Shown here piece by piece: positions 34,366 to 46,522 of a DNA stretch of 64,000 nucleotides (positions are counted from its first letter, which is position 1; every line of letters begins with the position of its first letter). A model generated the notes under the pieces. That model made no database searches, had not been told where the DNA came from, and worked only from the letters and a program-made list of their open reading frames with translations. Made by a program: the position numbers and the translations under genes. The stretch is from the NCBI RefSeq assembly GCF_003576645.1, contig NC_044922.1:18718699-18782698 (forward strand), given 5' to 3'. This DNA comes from Ipomoea triloba. Lineage: Eukaryota > Streptophyta > Magnoliopsida > Solanales > Convolvulaceae.

Positions 34366-34795
34366 TGCAATCTGATTTAGATGGTTTGAGAATTGAGATT
34401 AAAAGTCAAAAAGTAAATAGTATAAAGCTCACTCTACAAGTTTGCTTGGAGGGGGCAAAATAGTAAATATTTGGTCGGGGTAAAAAAAAATTTACTACAA
34501 TACTAATAGAAAAAAAAATAAAAAAAATAAAATTGGCAGGGGGCCCAAGGCCCCTGCAACTCACATGTGGCTCCGCCACTGTAGGTGGGCAAAGTGGGAG
34601 AAAAAGCCAAAAATATACTACGTAAAAGTTAAGAAATTGTACTGGGTTTCTTGATTTTTGACTCTGCTGAAAAGAAGGAAAAGAAGATTAAAGGCAAAAG
34701 TTGGATGTGGGGTTTGCAGTTGGAATGTCGTAAGAAATTTCCTTTGAGTTTAGCAGTCTTCTACACACGCATTTTCCTAGCTGCTACCTCAGCTC

Positions 34796-34805
34796 TATAT
34801 ATAAA
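34796..34805 (+). promoter_or_regulatory. probable TATA box of the truncated TNL
   Basis: TATATATAAA lies 61 bases before the ATG at 34867, in the leader context ('ctagctgctacctcagctc') that corresponds to the 5' flank of the other TIR exons. It suggests the truncated copy could still be transcribed. Confidence 0.45.
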
Positions 34806-34866
34806 TGTTTAGTTACTAGGCAAGCTGCTAGCGAATCAACGCAGAAGATAGTACTCAATTTCGAGT

Positions 34867-35540
34867 ATGGCATCATCATCTCCATCGTCTTCTCGTTGGA
34901 CGTATGATGTTTTTTTAAGTTTCCATGGAGAAACAAGAAGATCATTTACTGATCATCTCTACACGATTTTGTGCGAAGTTGGAGTTAACACTTTTCGTGA
35001 CGATGAAGAGATCAAGAAAGGAGAGAACATTTCTACAGAGTTGTTGAAGGCTATTAAGGGGTCAAGGATATCTGTCATCATATTCTCCAAATATTATGCT
35101 CGGTCAAAATGGTGTCATAGATAATATGACGGGTTTACTTTATTATGGTATTTGACTGTCTAATGTAGGTTGCCCATACTTAATTGACTCAAATCGAGAA
35201 AGTCAATAATAGGCTCCTCCCGATGAGTTAGTAAATGTTCAATTTGATCTCTTTGTTTTGTGTGTGTTTTGCTTAAAAAAAAAAAAAGAAGAAAGTTTTG
35301 TGTGTGTTTTATTATTATTTTTTTTTCCATTTTTTAAGGATATAACTAAATGTTTAATTCAATAAATATAAATTTTGAGCAGGTATGAGTCAAAGTTCAT
35401 CGAAGAAATCACTGCAGAGATATTAAGGGAATTAAACCACACTTGCATGAATGTTGCAAAGTACCCCAGTGGAATTAACTCTCGTGCTGGAAAAATAATT
35501 CGTTTATTGGAAAGTCAAAAAACGATAGACGATAATGTTG
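34867..35540 (+). pseudogene. truncated TNL, opposite strand to the cluster
   Basis: The ATG at 34867 opens a TIR exon (YDVFLSFHGETR, FRDDEEIKKGENIS) that stops at 35124, right after SKWCH. This is just before the LDEL motif with the catalytic glutamate. After about 250 unrelated bases, an NBS exon begins with a proper acceptor (GAGCAG|GTATGAG at 35383) and encodes [10 protein letters not shown]...NVAKYPSGINSR. It breaks off near 35540, before the P-loop. What remains could give at most an 85-aa partial TIR. It is the only TNL copy on the plus strand and so records an inversion. Confidence 0.8.
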
Positions 35541-35749
35541 GGATGGAATGGGGCGCCAATAATTACTTGCGATTACTGCTGGGAGTTATTAACACTGCCT
35601 CCAGATCTTGGTCTCTTCAAAAGGAAGCTAAGGTGTAATGCATGCTTGAAAGTTCTCAATTTACAAAACAGAATACAAGCCGTCCCTTATTCTCAAAAAA
35701 AAAATACAAACCGTCCCTCTTACCAAAAAAAAAAAAGAATACAAACCGT

Positions 35750-36040
35750 CCCAAAAGCTATTACTGAGCAGGCTCCTACTTTAGCCCCTAACGCTGCCCG
35801 CACGCTGAGTCTGTCATATTCTGATGATTTGGGGCGTCTTTCTGCAGGACTCCGGTACTTTCAAGTAGGGGATTATGTCCTCGGAATGAAGAAGGCAAGT
35901 TTGCAAAGAAATGGGGGCCTTACATTATTGGGGAGGCCATTGGTCCAGGAACTTACAAGTTAAAAACAGTAGGAGGCAAGATCGTTGATCGGATATGAAA
36001 ATAGGAACACCTAACTAAATATTATCAATAACACTGTAAG
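35750..36040 (+). pseudogene. Ty3/gypsy polyprotein C-terminal relic
   Basis: LRYFQVGDYVLGMKKAS is followed, after a frame change, by GKFAKKWGPYIIGEAIGPGT and YKLKTVGGKIVDRI, then EHLTKYY. This is the end of a gypsy-type integrase (GDYVL..., W.GPY.I.E..G.GTY.L, LK.YY). A stop and a frameshift show it is dead. No other gypsy part is nearby. Confidence 0.6.
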
Positions 36041-36246
36041 AAATGGCTCAAATTAACCGTGCAGCATTCCCTCCATCATCCACGTACTTGCCGCCCACTT
36101 TCACATTTTCTCCCATTTTCTCCCATTTTCTTACGCATTTAACTCATTTTGGATGTATAAATAAGTTAGGCTTTTGCTTTTGAAATCACTAATTCATTAT
36201 CAATATTCAATTCTTAATTCATTCATTCTTCTTTTTCATTCTCACG

Positions 36247-36250
36247 CAGC

Positions 36251-36313
<63 letters not shown>
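36247..36313. repeat. (TA)n microsatellite
   Basis: Simple TA repeat of about 30 units. Confidence 0.95.
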
Positions 36314-36317
<4 letters not shown>

Positions 36318-36464
36318 CGTCCCAATTTAGCAATTTCCTTATTCTCTCATATTTATATTTCTCTATTATTCAACTTTTATAATTCTCAATTTTCGGTTAT
36401 TGGCTTCCCGCCTCTGGTATATTCCTAACAAACACTGTAGTAGTAATCATGTTCCGCCCAAGGA

Positions 36465-36860
36465 AAGCCAAAATCAATGGAACCTACAAAATATTGCAAT
36501 TTGATCTTTGTTCATTGACTTGGTCTTCTTAATAATTTCCCACTACACCCTACCAAGCCAATAAGTCTACATAACGGACCATCCACATAATATGTTACTC
36601 CGTATGATATTGCATCCTTTTCCTAGACCCCACCTATTTACCATCAATCATGTCAAGTGCTCATGCTTTTTTCCTGATATCAGTGTCACATTTGAAGTGT
36701 AAATAAAAGAAAATAAAAACACAAAACTATGAAATCAAATTGAACAGACCAGCACTAAACATTATAAGCTCTATTTGAAATTTTGGACATACCTAATTTA
36801 CGACTTAGTTTAAAACTGAAAGTTTTAAAATTAGTAACTGCTAATTTATTTTGAAAAAAT
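36465..36860. repeat. dispersed TNL-flank repeat, copy C
   Basis: It matches 27785-28140 and 29850-30200 ('caatggaacctacaaaatattgcaatttgatctttg', 'cctagaccccacctatttaccatc', 'aacagaccagcactaaac'). Confidence 0.65.
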
Positions 36861-37144
36861 ATTTTGGATAAGTTAATACTCCATCTGTCCCATTTTATCT
36901 GTTATACTTACTATTCATTGGTCAAACCAACTCTTTCTTTTTTTTTTGTTTATTTTCTTTATCATTTTTTACTTGTTTTTAAATTTAATTTTTTGTGTTT
37001 AATAGTACTTTTAGTGTAGTTTCTAAATATATAAATTTTGTATATTAATACTAAACTTAATATTATGAAAAATTGAATTAAAAATAACTTCAGTCAAGCC
37101 TCATTAACCGAACCAGACACATAATGTGACGGAGGGAGTAATTT

Positions 37145-37603
37145 AATTATACATTATTCCCAACCTAGATCTTAAGATACAAGTTCTCAATTTTAATATT
37201 TCACTATAATAAGTTAAATTAAATTTTTTTCTAATATAGCATAAATTATCAATATTAGTAAAACTGAATTATTTGTGAAAATCTCTTCTATAATAAACAA
37301 TATGATTGTCATTACTCGTACGTTATCACATGAGTTCTACTACATAGTCTCCCAAATCTTACTCTATAAATTTTATTTCATGATGTAGCGGGTAAGCTAC
37401 TTGTTTTTATGTGTGTCCCAATATAAATGTCTACATTAAGATTTTGTGTGTAGAAGTAAAAGTTGAAGTAAAAAATGAAAGTAGACAGTATTTTCCTTCA
37501 CAACTTCACCTTCAACAAAACATAGTGGGACTAGTGGGGCTAGTACTAACAAATTTTCAACCACAAAACAATTAATTAAATTAAATGTTATGACGGTCTT
37601 GAA
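37145..37603. repeat. duplicated TNL-flank block (paralogue of 8230-8680)
   Basis: It runs in parallel with 8230-8680, including 'cccaacctagatcttaagatacaagttctc', 'caatataaatgtctac' and 'gggactagtggggctagtactaac'. It preserves the empty target site of the Mutator-like MITE found at 7708-8229. Confidence 0.7.
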
Positions 37604-38209
37604 TATGGATGGCAATGGGTCGGGTGTGGATCGGGGAGGGCTATTTCCATCACCCGACCCACCTTTCATTTTCTCCACCCATCCCCACCCCCAACCCGCA
37701 TCGGGTGGACTTTTTTAGAATCCATCCCCACCCTCACCGGGTGCGGGTGCCCACTAGGGTGTCCACCACTTATCAACTTATTATTTTTTCAAAAAATAAT
37801 ATCAAAATTACTTACACATAATTAAACAACAAATTCATTAGTTATACTAAAACATAAAATAATAGAAATATTATAATATAATAACTAAATTGTTAATTTT
37901 TAAAAATAAATTTAGTTGTTTAGATATAAAAATGGTAAAAAGTTACCCAAAGTTATTGAAACTTTTATATAATTAACTATATACTAGTACTACTTATTTT
38001 ACTATTATATATATGTATGCACACATGGTGGGTCTGGTGGGGTGCTAGGCGGGTTTTGTACATAAAACCCGAATCCAACCCGACCCATCGCGGGTTTACA
38101 TTTTTAAGATCCACCCCCGACCCACCACCCACTATCACCCAAAAAACCCGACCCATTCGGGGTGGATTCGGGTGGATATCCGCGGGGCGGATTGAAATTG
38201 CCATCCCTA
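37604..38209. mobile_element. hAT-type MITE with 8-bp target duplication
   Basis: An exact gtcttgaa repeat lies at 37596-37603 and 38210-38217. The ends are tatggatggcaat and the inverse of attgccatcccta. The inner flanks are G+C-rich with 'gggtcgggtg..cccgaccca' motifs. The paralogous site at about 8674-8681 ('catcttgaaatcg') lacks the insert. Length is 606 bases. No transposase. Confidence 0.8.
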
Positions 38210-38625
38210 GTCTTGAAAGCGTTTTCTTTGGCAATTGTACTGAGTGCATCGATCTTTACGACTTTACACTCATTATCTTTTTTTATCCCCAAATCATTGT
38301 TTGTGTAGAGTTAATGCATCATCAAATGTGCTTGTTTGTTTGCGAAGTTTAGAAAAATCAACATTGTAGAATATGAGAAAAACAATTTGATTCAACTTCT
38401 GTTTACATTCCATGATCTTTAATTCACAGGCTCAACTAGACACCATCTGAATTCGTTATAGTCTGTAAAATACTATGATGGATTTCCTTGACTCCTATGT
38501 GGCCTTAGATAGCTCATCAAAAATATCATCGCCTTTCTGGATGGATTCATCGTCTCGAAAAGTGTTAGTCTTAGCCCACTTCAAATTTGCATAGAAATGA
38601 TCAGAAAAGGATCATCTATTAGTAA
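38205..38625 (-). pseudogene. TIR-domain exon relic
   Basis: On the minus strand it matches the relic at 8690-9190 and exon 1 of TNL-1, with readable pieces of the TIR fold (K-W-A-K..TFRDDES; an [14 protein letters not shown] and a FSKLRKQTST-like region). Many frameshifts are present and the WCLDEL region is damaged. It is interrupted upstream by the hAT element. Confidence 0.65.
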
Positions 38626-38715
38626 CTTAGGTTCCTTTCCTGAGACTCAAAAAATAATGAAAAACTTGATCAGTCTTTAGGTGTGTGAAAACACATTGTC
38701 AAGTTTACTTGTAGA

Positions 38716-38797
38716 AGAAGATGTCAAACTTCTTTGGTATGTTTTGCTAAGAAATTAGAAGATGTCAAACTTCTTTGGTATGTTTTGCTAAGAAATT
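38716..38797. repeat. 41-bp tandem duplication
   Basis: The unit starting agaagatgtcaaacttcttt occurs twice in a row without change. It lies in the flank of the TIR relic. Confidence 0.8.
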
Positions 38798-38825
38798 TAC
38801 CAAGATAGTAACTTAACATTTTTGT

Positions 38826-38915
38826 GCAGTTTTACTTTCTCAACCTACTAAAGCACCCTCACTGGTGATCGTAACCTCACTTGAGAGGGCCACAACTATG
38901 CCGCTTGACCACAAG
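38826..38915 (-). mobile_element. SINE fragment, family 2
   Basis: The piece ctttctcaacctactaaagc plus a degenerate head ('cgcttgaccac') corresponds to 15665-15792 on the same strand. Its box motifs are decayed. Confidence 0.45.
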
Positions 38916-39163
38916 CAGTTACTTAGTCAAGAATTGTGTACATTTCATATGCTGACAACTAATGAAAATTCTATTTTATGTCCATCATCAGACATCCCTT
39001 TCATATGTCTTCTTGAGACTAGAGTAATGAAAATGGTTAAAGGAAATTGTAACTTCCAAAATCATTATACTCATAATATGATTTCAGTCATTTAAATTAT
39101 TATTTACAGATTAAATGTTTGTGTAACTCCTTTAAAAAAAAGTGTGTGTAAGTAATAAAAATT

Positions 39164-39938
39164 TCATTATATTAATGAAAACAAAATCTTTAATTTTAAC
39201 TTATCGCACAAAGCACTCCTACTCTATTAAGGTTTCCCTAATATTATAAAATATGGTAATACAATTCCTATTCGTACTACAATTGAAAATTCAAATATGA
39301 TAATAGAGTACTAATATGAAAATATTAGTATTAATATTAGAGTACTAATATGAAGAATATTGTAATACAATTCCTATTAGTACTACAATTGAAAATTCAA
39401 ATATGAAAATTCAAAATTCAAATATGATAATATGAAAATTAAAATTACTAATTGTAATAATGCAGTACATTTATTTTCCTGCAACGTAATTTATACTATT
39501 TGTAATTCATAATTTTGAATAAAATACAGGTTGTTATTTTACTATTAAAATTGCTCTATAAATATTATAAAAAACAAAGAACAATTGTACTATTGAATAT
39601 TTTCTATTCTTTTATGCTATTTCTCATATTTCTTCTTATTGTTTAGTAATAGAGTCTGTTTTTGTCTCCGTCTCCGACCTATCTCTAGGACAATGAAAAG
39701 CTCTTTAAAGCTCTGGTTGATACGTTGTTATTTCTCCAGAGAATATCAACTCTCCACGGTCAACCAACAAACACTCAAGGGCTTATTTCATTACTCCTAT
39801 ATGAATTTTTTCCTAATATAGTTATACTTACTGAATATCAAAATATAAGTGTATCTCAAAATATTGCATGGGTTAAATATTTTTTATATATTATAACAAA
39901 TCAATTTCGTACGTGCATCGCACGGGTGAAAATACTAG
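39164..39938 (+). mobile_element. non-autonomous Helitron
   Basis: The 5' end TCATTATATTAATGAAAAC resembles the TC..ATTAATAAAAAC start at 48842. The 3' end has a hairpin (cgtgc-atc-gcacg at 39912-39924) followed 10 bases later by CTAG|T, the classic Helitron terminus. No terminal inverted repeats or target duplication are present, as expected. The interior is A+T-rich with internal repeats around 39290-39440 and no protein. Confidence 0.75.
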
Positions 39939-40434
39939 TATATATTATAATGTCCTATTACTTCGAAGAAAATTTTTTCGAATCCATCGTATCAGAAGAT
40001 ATGACTTCCTTCCGGAGGATATTGTTTCCTTCCGGAAGGCATCACTCCCTACTGAACGCTCCTTCCAAAAGAAGCCGCTTCTTTCCAAATGACATTCTCA
40101 AATTATTTCGAGTAAATATCATTTTTGGTCCCTTGACTATCATTGTTGAAGCACATTTAGTCCTTAACTATTGCTTTTTTCTAATTAGGTGCATGACTTT
40201 CAAATAAGTATCACATTTGGTTCTCCGGTCAAACTTTCTAGCCATATATTACCTGAATTCTAACCGTAAAAATATTGGGTTACAATTAGAAGGGTATTCT
40301 TGTCCTTTCAAATTTAGTTTATTTTCCTATTTTATTTTTATTTTTCTTTTCCCTTTCTTCCTGGCTCTCTTGTTATTATCCCTTCCTCCTTCTTCTCACT
40401 GTCTTCATCTCAATTGCAGTGGTCGTCGGAGATG
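39939..40434. other. intergenic, no gene seen
   Basis: It contains 'tatcatttttggtcccttgactatcattgt' at about 40110, a motif shared by ends of 'ggtccc' MITEs, but I see no partner end. A T-rich stretch follows. Confidence 0.4.
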
Positions 40435-40439
40435 GGTGG

Positions 40440-40655
40440 TTTTGGTGTGACCGGCTGCAAGATCATCGGTGACGGTAGGCTCTAGCTTCTGGAAAGAGTT
40501 TAGGACGACAGCGTTTGCGCCGGATAACTTTAGCGCCATGTTGTAAATCATTCCAGGGAATGGCGCCTGCAAATCCTTGACAAGAATTTCTCCCGGCATT
40601 TCGCCGATTGATACTTTTGACATTTCTGGGATTACTTTCAGCTTTTGCTCCAACC
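40440..40655 (-). pseudogene. UDP-glycosyltransferase fragment, flavonoid 3-O-glucosyltransferase type
   Basis: The minus-strand frame carries VIPEMSKVSIGEMPGEIL, then PFPGMIYNMALKL, then GANAVVLNSFQKLEPTVTDDL. This is the mid-N-terminal part of UGT78-type flavonoid or anthocyanidin 3-O-glucosyltransferases (IPG.S.V...DLPE.I, AVV.NSFEELDPT.T.DL). The active-site His and the PSPG box are missing, and no exon flanks it. The nearby gggccggtcc...cctgggcgaaattaaa sequence is the end of a known type of plant repeat, so the fragment may have been carried by a transposon. It cannot be functional. Confidence 0.6.
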
Positions 40656-41640
40656 AGGGCCGGTCCAAACATTTTGGAGGCCTGGGCGAAATTAAAAAAT
40701 GGGCCCTTATATGAAAAACTAAAATTTAAATTTAATAATACTAAAAAATAATAATATCAAATAACATGAAATACATTCATTTTCTTTAGATTGTTTCAAA
40801 TTTTTGTTAGATGATTCTGATTTTTTGAAAAATTTATTTATAGCTCTTGTAATTCTATTAGCTGCTCTACTTTTTTTTTTTCCACTTCTAGATAAATGTT
40901 TTTTTAGGTAATATTATATAATACAATTTTAAAATTTGTATATAAGAAAAGAACAAAAGCACCTGAATATTTTTAAAAAGTTCTCCTCAGTCTTCAGTTG
41001 TATCACAAACAGCTACACAGCCATGATTTTTAGTTCTTTTCTTTTACATATTTGCATTACTCATTAGAAGATTATAGATTTATATCCCTAAATCCCTAAT
41101 GTGTGTTGTGTTGCCTGTGTGCAGTGTTGCAAAGGAAATAAAGACAGAACAAATTACAAATAAAATAAAACTTACAAAGTTACAACGGACAATGGGGCCC
41201 AAACTGGCAAACAAAAGAACAATAGTTTATCGTCCACGAAGATGCGGGGATGTTGCTGAATTTTATGAGTTAGAATAATATACATTATGAGTTAGAATAA
41301 TGTACATTACGTGTTAGAATAATGAAATTTCTGGGGTAAGATAATGTACATTATGTGTTAGAATAATTAACATAATACTTCAATATTATTTGGTATTGTT
41401 ATAATGAAATTAAATTAGTGTGTGGGGAAAATGAAACTACAAAATAGAGCTTATGCAATAATGTATATTGTCAAATGAAACTGTAGTAGAATTAAAATGA
41501 TACTTTGGTATTGTTATAATGAAATTAGTGTGAATGGAAAATGAAACTGAAAAACATAGCAATATTGTCAAATGAAACTGAAATGCAATTAGAATAATAC
41601 TTACTTCATGGGCCACACTGTTACATGAACCATGGTTCAA
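40656..41640. other. intergenic, no gene seen
   Basis: A+T-rich. Near 41270-41600 a cluster of 'gttagaataatgtacatta' and 'tggtattgttataatgaaat' short repeats occurs. No gene is visible. Confidence 0.4.
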
Positions 41641-44600
41641 AGTAACCTCTTATTTTTAAGATTGCAAATATTACAATATCTTGCAAAGGAATGAATCCTT
41701 ATGCTTCATGAAGATGCAGGAATGAATCCCCTTGAGGATGGAAAGAAACGCACTTCGCCTTCTCTGTTTCTATGTATTTCAAACAGACAAAATATCATCT
41801 CCAAAGAATTGAATTCTGCATACACCTCCAATACTTCTCCCATCCTTGTTGGAACTTCAAAAAACATACTATCATACCCAATGACTTTGATATTATAACA
41901 CACATTGATGCTAATATAATTGGGTTCCTTTAGAATCCAAGCACCACTGCTTTTGCTTCTCACGCTCAAACGAATTCCGTTACAACCATCAATTTCACTG
42001 GGATCAATCACATTGTGCATGATTTGAAACTTTACATCCCCCCAAGGTATTGGAAAATTGCAGAATACAGACCCCACGCCCACTTGAAGCGAAATCTCGA
42101 CACTATCACCTTTAGAACGTGCCTACATTATATTATGGAATACATACAATATAACAATTAATTATTACTACCTACTATACTATAAAAACACCAAATTAAC
42201 AGAGATTAGGGGAACATATATAACTAACCTTGAACCACTTTTCAATTGAAGGAATCCTCACACCATTGCAATTTGCTATCCCAAAACCATGTAAGGATTC
42301 AAGACTCTCCAAGCCTGAAAGCTCAACCAAACTTTTGCAGTTCTGAAAATCTAACCATTCGAGTCTTTTCAAGTTTGATAGATCAGCTATTTTTTCTAAT
42401 GACACACAATTCTTTGCAGAGAGTATCACCAAATTTGGAGGAAGTTGTGGAAGTGATCTAAGATTCTGCCAATCGTCCAAGTAGAGATTCCTCAAATTGG
42501 AATGATGGAAAAGGCTTAATGGCAAACTTTGAAGATAATATCTTCCCATTAAATCTAATGCTCTCAATGAGGACAAACTCCTAAGAGCAATTGGAAGATC
42601 ATCATCTTCATGCAAATATTTGTCAGGAATAGTCAGAGCATTGCAATTGCTTATGTCAAGCTCTACTAAGGATGAAACACTCTCCATGTTTGGAAGCTCA
42701 ACCAAACTTTTGCAATTCCCAATAAACAACGCTTGAAGTCTCTTCAAGTTTGATATATATGCTATTTTTTTCAATGAGACACATTTTTTTGCAGAGAGTA
42801 TCTCCAAACTAAGAGGAAGTTCTTCAAGTATTCTAAGATTTTGCAAATTGTCCAAGTAGAGACGTTTCAAGTTTGAAAGATGACAAAGCCCAAAGGGTAA
42901 GCATTGAAGATAACAACTTCCTGATAAATCTAAAGATACCAATGAGGTCAAATTCTCAAGAGTGATCCTAAAATCTACTTCATGTAGATAGTTGTAACTC
43001 ACACTTAGAACTTCCAAGGAGGATAAATTTGCAACTGAAGGTGGAAAAAATCCAACCCCAAAACGCCTTCTTCTTGACAATAAATGAGGTGATAAAATGT
43101 CAAGAAGTTGAGATTTTAAGTGTGATAGTACAGAACTTTTGTGCTCCCCCAGATCTAGTCTCTTTAGATTTCTCAAACATCCCAAAGAAAATGGTATATG
43201 TGAGATGGCAGTTCTACGAGCAAGTAAATCTCTTAGGTTCTCTAATTTTCCCAACTCAATTGGAAGCTCTCTCAGTTTTTTGCATTCTTCTAAACATAAA
43301 ACTTCAAGTGATTTTAACTTGCAAATGCTATTTGGAAGAATCTTGAGTTTCCTGCAACTTTCGAAATCTAACTCAACAAGTCTCTCCAAACTTCCAATTG
43401 ATGGGTGTACCTTGACCAAATTTGAACACCCCTTAAAGGATACTTTTTGAAGAGTATGTGCCCCAGTGAAATTTGGTGTTTTCTTAAGTTGTTGACAATA
43501 ATCAAGCTTTAAGATCCTCAAGCATCTAAAATGCTGTTGAAAAAAAGTAGAAAAATGTTTAATCAATTTCTATTTTTCTAGTCAAAGCTCTTAATTAAGA
43601 AATAGGCAATGTTGAAAGAAAGGTTAGACATACTAACCTTCATATTGCATTGCAATTCTTTGATATTGCTACCTTTCATGTCTAACTCAACAAGTTTTTC
43701 ACAGCGAAAATTTGATGGTATGCAACTCAAATGGCAATTGTGTAATCTAAACAACCTAAGTTCATTGGATAAATATTTAAAAGATCCACTGAGACACGTA
43801 TGACCCAATATGAGTATTCTTAACTTTACCATCCTTGTAAATACTTTGGTACTCAAAGGCACATTCCCTAACATGTACGAATTTACAATTATCCCTTCAA
43901 TTGCTTCGGTGCCCTATAAAAAACATTTATATATCGTTATTTCATATTTTAGATATTCTAAAAATCTTTTATTTTAAGATAGTTAAGTATAACAAACAAA
44001 TGAATTAACTGGAATAACTCAAATACAAAAAAAAAATGTTTTACCTTGTCACCATGAAGAACATCAAATACATCCTTTGGGTCAACCAATCTACTTTGCT
44101 TGCCGGGATCTCGTGGAGATTCCTTTTGAACAATTTCTCTTCCCATATCCTGTACTAAATCATGCATTTGAAGCTTTCCGGACACTCCATCTCCATCTAT
44201 TGTCAACAAGCATCTTTCTATCAAAGTTTTTATTCCAATTTTGGCATGAAAACCACAAGCTTCCAATATTATAGAAGTGTCGTTTTTGTCATCCCCAATG
44301 AAAAAGCAAGCAATATCGAGAAAGATGTTCTTAGTATCATCATCAAGTGCATCATAACTTATTTTAAGAATATTTTGAACTTTATCATTAGGTATTTTTC
44401 TCAATTTCTCAGCATTGTCGATCCACTCTTGCACAGATCTTCCACGCAAATGAGAACCTATAATTGTAAGCGCTAAAGGAAGTCCACCAGTATAACTTGC
44501 TATTCTTTCAGATACTTCAGTATACTCCTCTAATGGTTCAGAAACACCAAAAGCATGCCAACTCAATAGTTGAAAAGATTCAAAAAAGTTTAATGTTTTT

Positions 44601-45158
44601 ACCATGTACTTCTCGTGTGCTCTAAGGTCACTCAACAAATGAACATCTCTGGTTGTTATTATAATTGTACTGCTTGAACCAAACCAATTCCGATGTCCAG
44701 CTAATGATTCTAGTTGACTAATATCATCTATGTCATCCAGAACATTAAGAACCCTTTTTGATCGCAACCTTTCTTTGATCAAACTGATTCCTTCATCGAC
44801 ATTATCTATTTCAAGTTTCTTTGTATTGAGAGTTTTGCAAAGAAGTTTCTCTTGCAAACGAACTAAACCACTGTGCCCCTCAGAAACTTGTGATCTAATG
44901 TTTGCAATAAAACAATAACCGTCAAATCTTTGATAACTCAAGTTGTAAATGGCTTTAGCTAGGGTTGTTTTTCCCACACCACCCATGCCAAAAATTCCAA
45001 TCATCTTGACATGATCATTTGTTTGAGTTTGCAATAAATGAAGTATATCTCTAACACGAGAATCAATTCCAACAGGATACTTTGCAACATTTATGTATGT
45101 ACGATTCACTTTCCGTAATACCTCTTTAGTAATTCTTTTGACGAACTTGGACTCATAC

Positions 45159-46522
45159 CTATCATATTTTTCAAGGAATGTCAGCCTAAATCATTAAAGA
45201 AAATATTGGCAGAAAACACAAAACTAAGAAATCAAATACAACACATGATACAAAACTCTAGTTCAGTTATATTTTTAATTTTTTTTATCAACTGGCATAA
45301 TCAATTCATAATTATAATTTCTAAAGAATTAATATTTATGACAAGTAAAATGAAAAATAAAAAAATTAATTAAAATGCATGATGTAGATTCTTGTTGTTT
45401 TACAAAAAATTTACATCCATTGGTAAAGATGTATAGATGGTGGAAGGCAATTAATTAGCAAAATTAATATAATAGGGTTACACTTGTGTGTGACCCGTTC
45501 CATGAGGTGAGTCGGGTCGGATTAGATCAACATGCAAATGTTATACTTATATGTGCAAATGGCATACTTATATGCTCAAATGTAATACTAATAAGGAATA
45601 AAGTGTTTGTTACTTACAAAGAAAAATCTAATACTTTTGAGGAGAAATATAATAATTTTTCATTTTGATATAAAAAAAGTATTACATCTTCCCAATAAGT
45701 AACGTTAGCAAACCTTTGTTACTTATAAGGAAAAATATAATACTTTTGATGAAAAATATAATATTTTTAAATCAAAATATAAAAAGTATCACATTTTCTC
45801 TTAAAAGTATTACTCCATACATTTTTTTTCCATATAAGTAATAAACACTTTATTTCTAATCATGGTGTGCTTGGTTTGCACATGGGAATCAGAATCAAAA
45901 TAGGAATCAAATACTTGGTAATGGTAATGGGTGTTGGTGAAAGTATTTTGCATGTTTAATTTGGTAGTAGGGTGGAACTAGAATAATTACAAATATTGAT
46001 GTTTGGTTGTGTATGACTCTATAATTGGAATAAGTATTTTAAAAATACAAAAATAAAAAATCAAATCAATTGATCCTAATATAATGACATCTAAAACATC
46101 ATCAATATGTACAAAAAATCAAAACAATAATCTAAAAGTACTAATTCTAACTTAAAAATTAGATTACCAAGAAGATGGAATGATACACATTTTTAATTAG
46201 AGAATGATATTTTTAATTGAAGGGTAATCAAAATTAATAGTTGTATTTTAAAAAGTTATAAACCAAAAACTAATTATGATTTTGATTCTAATTCTTAATG
46301 TGTAAACCTATGAACCAAACACATCCTTAGTATTACATTTATGCATATAAATATTATATACATTTTCATCAATCTTGACTCAATTCGTCCAAAGGTGAGA
46401 CGGTCTCCCAAATTTTTTTTTGCCAATATTATATTATTAATCATGTTGTGACAAATATATCGATCATACATCACATGCACCAAATATAACAATTTTTTTT
46501 ATTAAAAAAAGGATTATATTAC
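45159..46522. other. intron 1 of TNL-3
   Basis: It contains a GAGACGG-type MITE remnant (45478-45850) and A+T-rich sequence. No coding part is seen. Confidence 0.6.
45478..45850. repeat. GAGACGG MITE, degenerate
   Basis: It begins ttacacttgtgtgtgacccg with 'gtgagtcgggtcggatt', then has the usual 'aaatgtaatactaat' interior and 'cttataagg.aaaatataatactttt' repeats. The right terminal repeat is lost. Confidence 0.55.
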
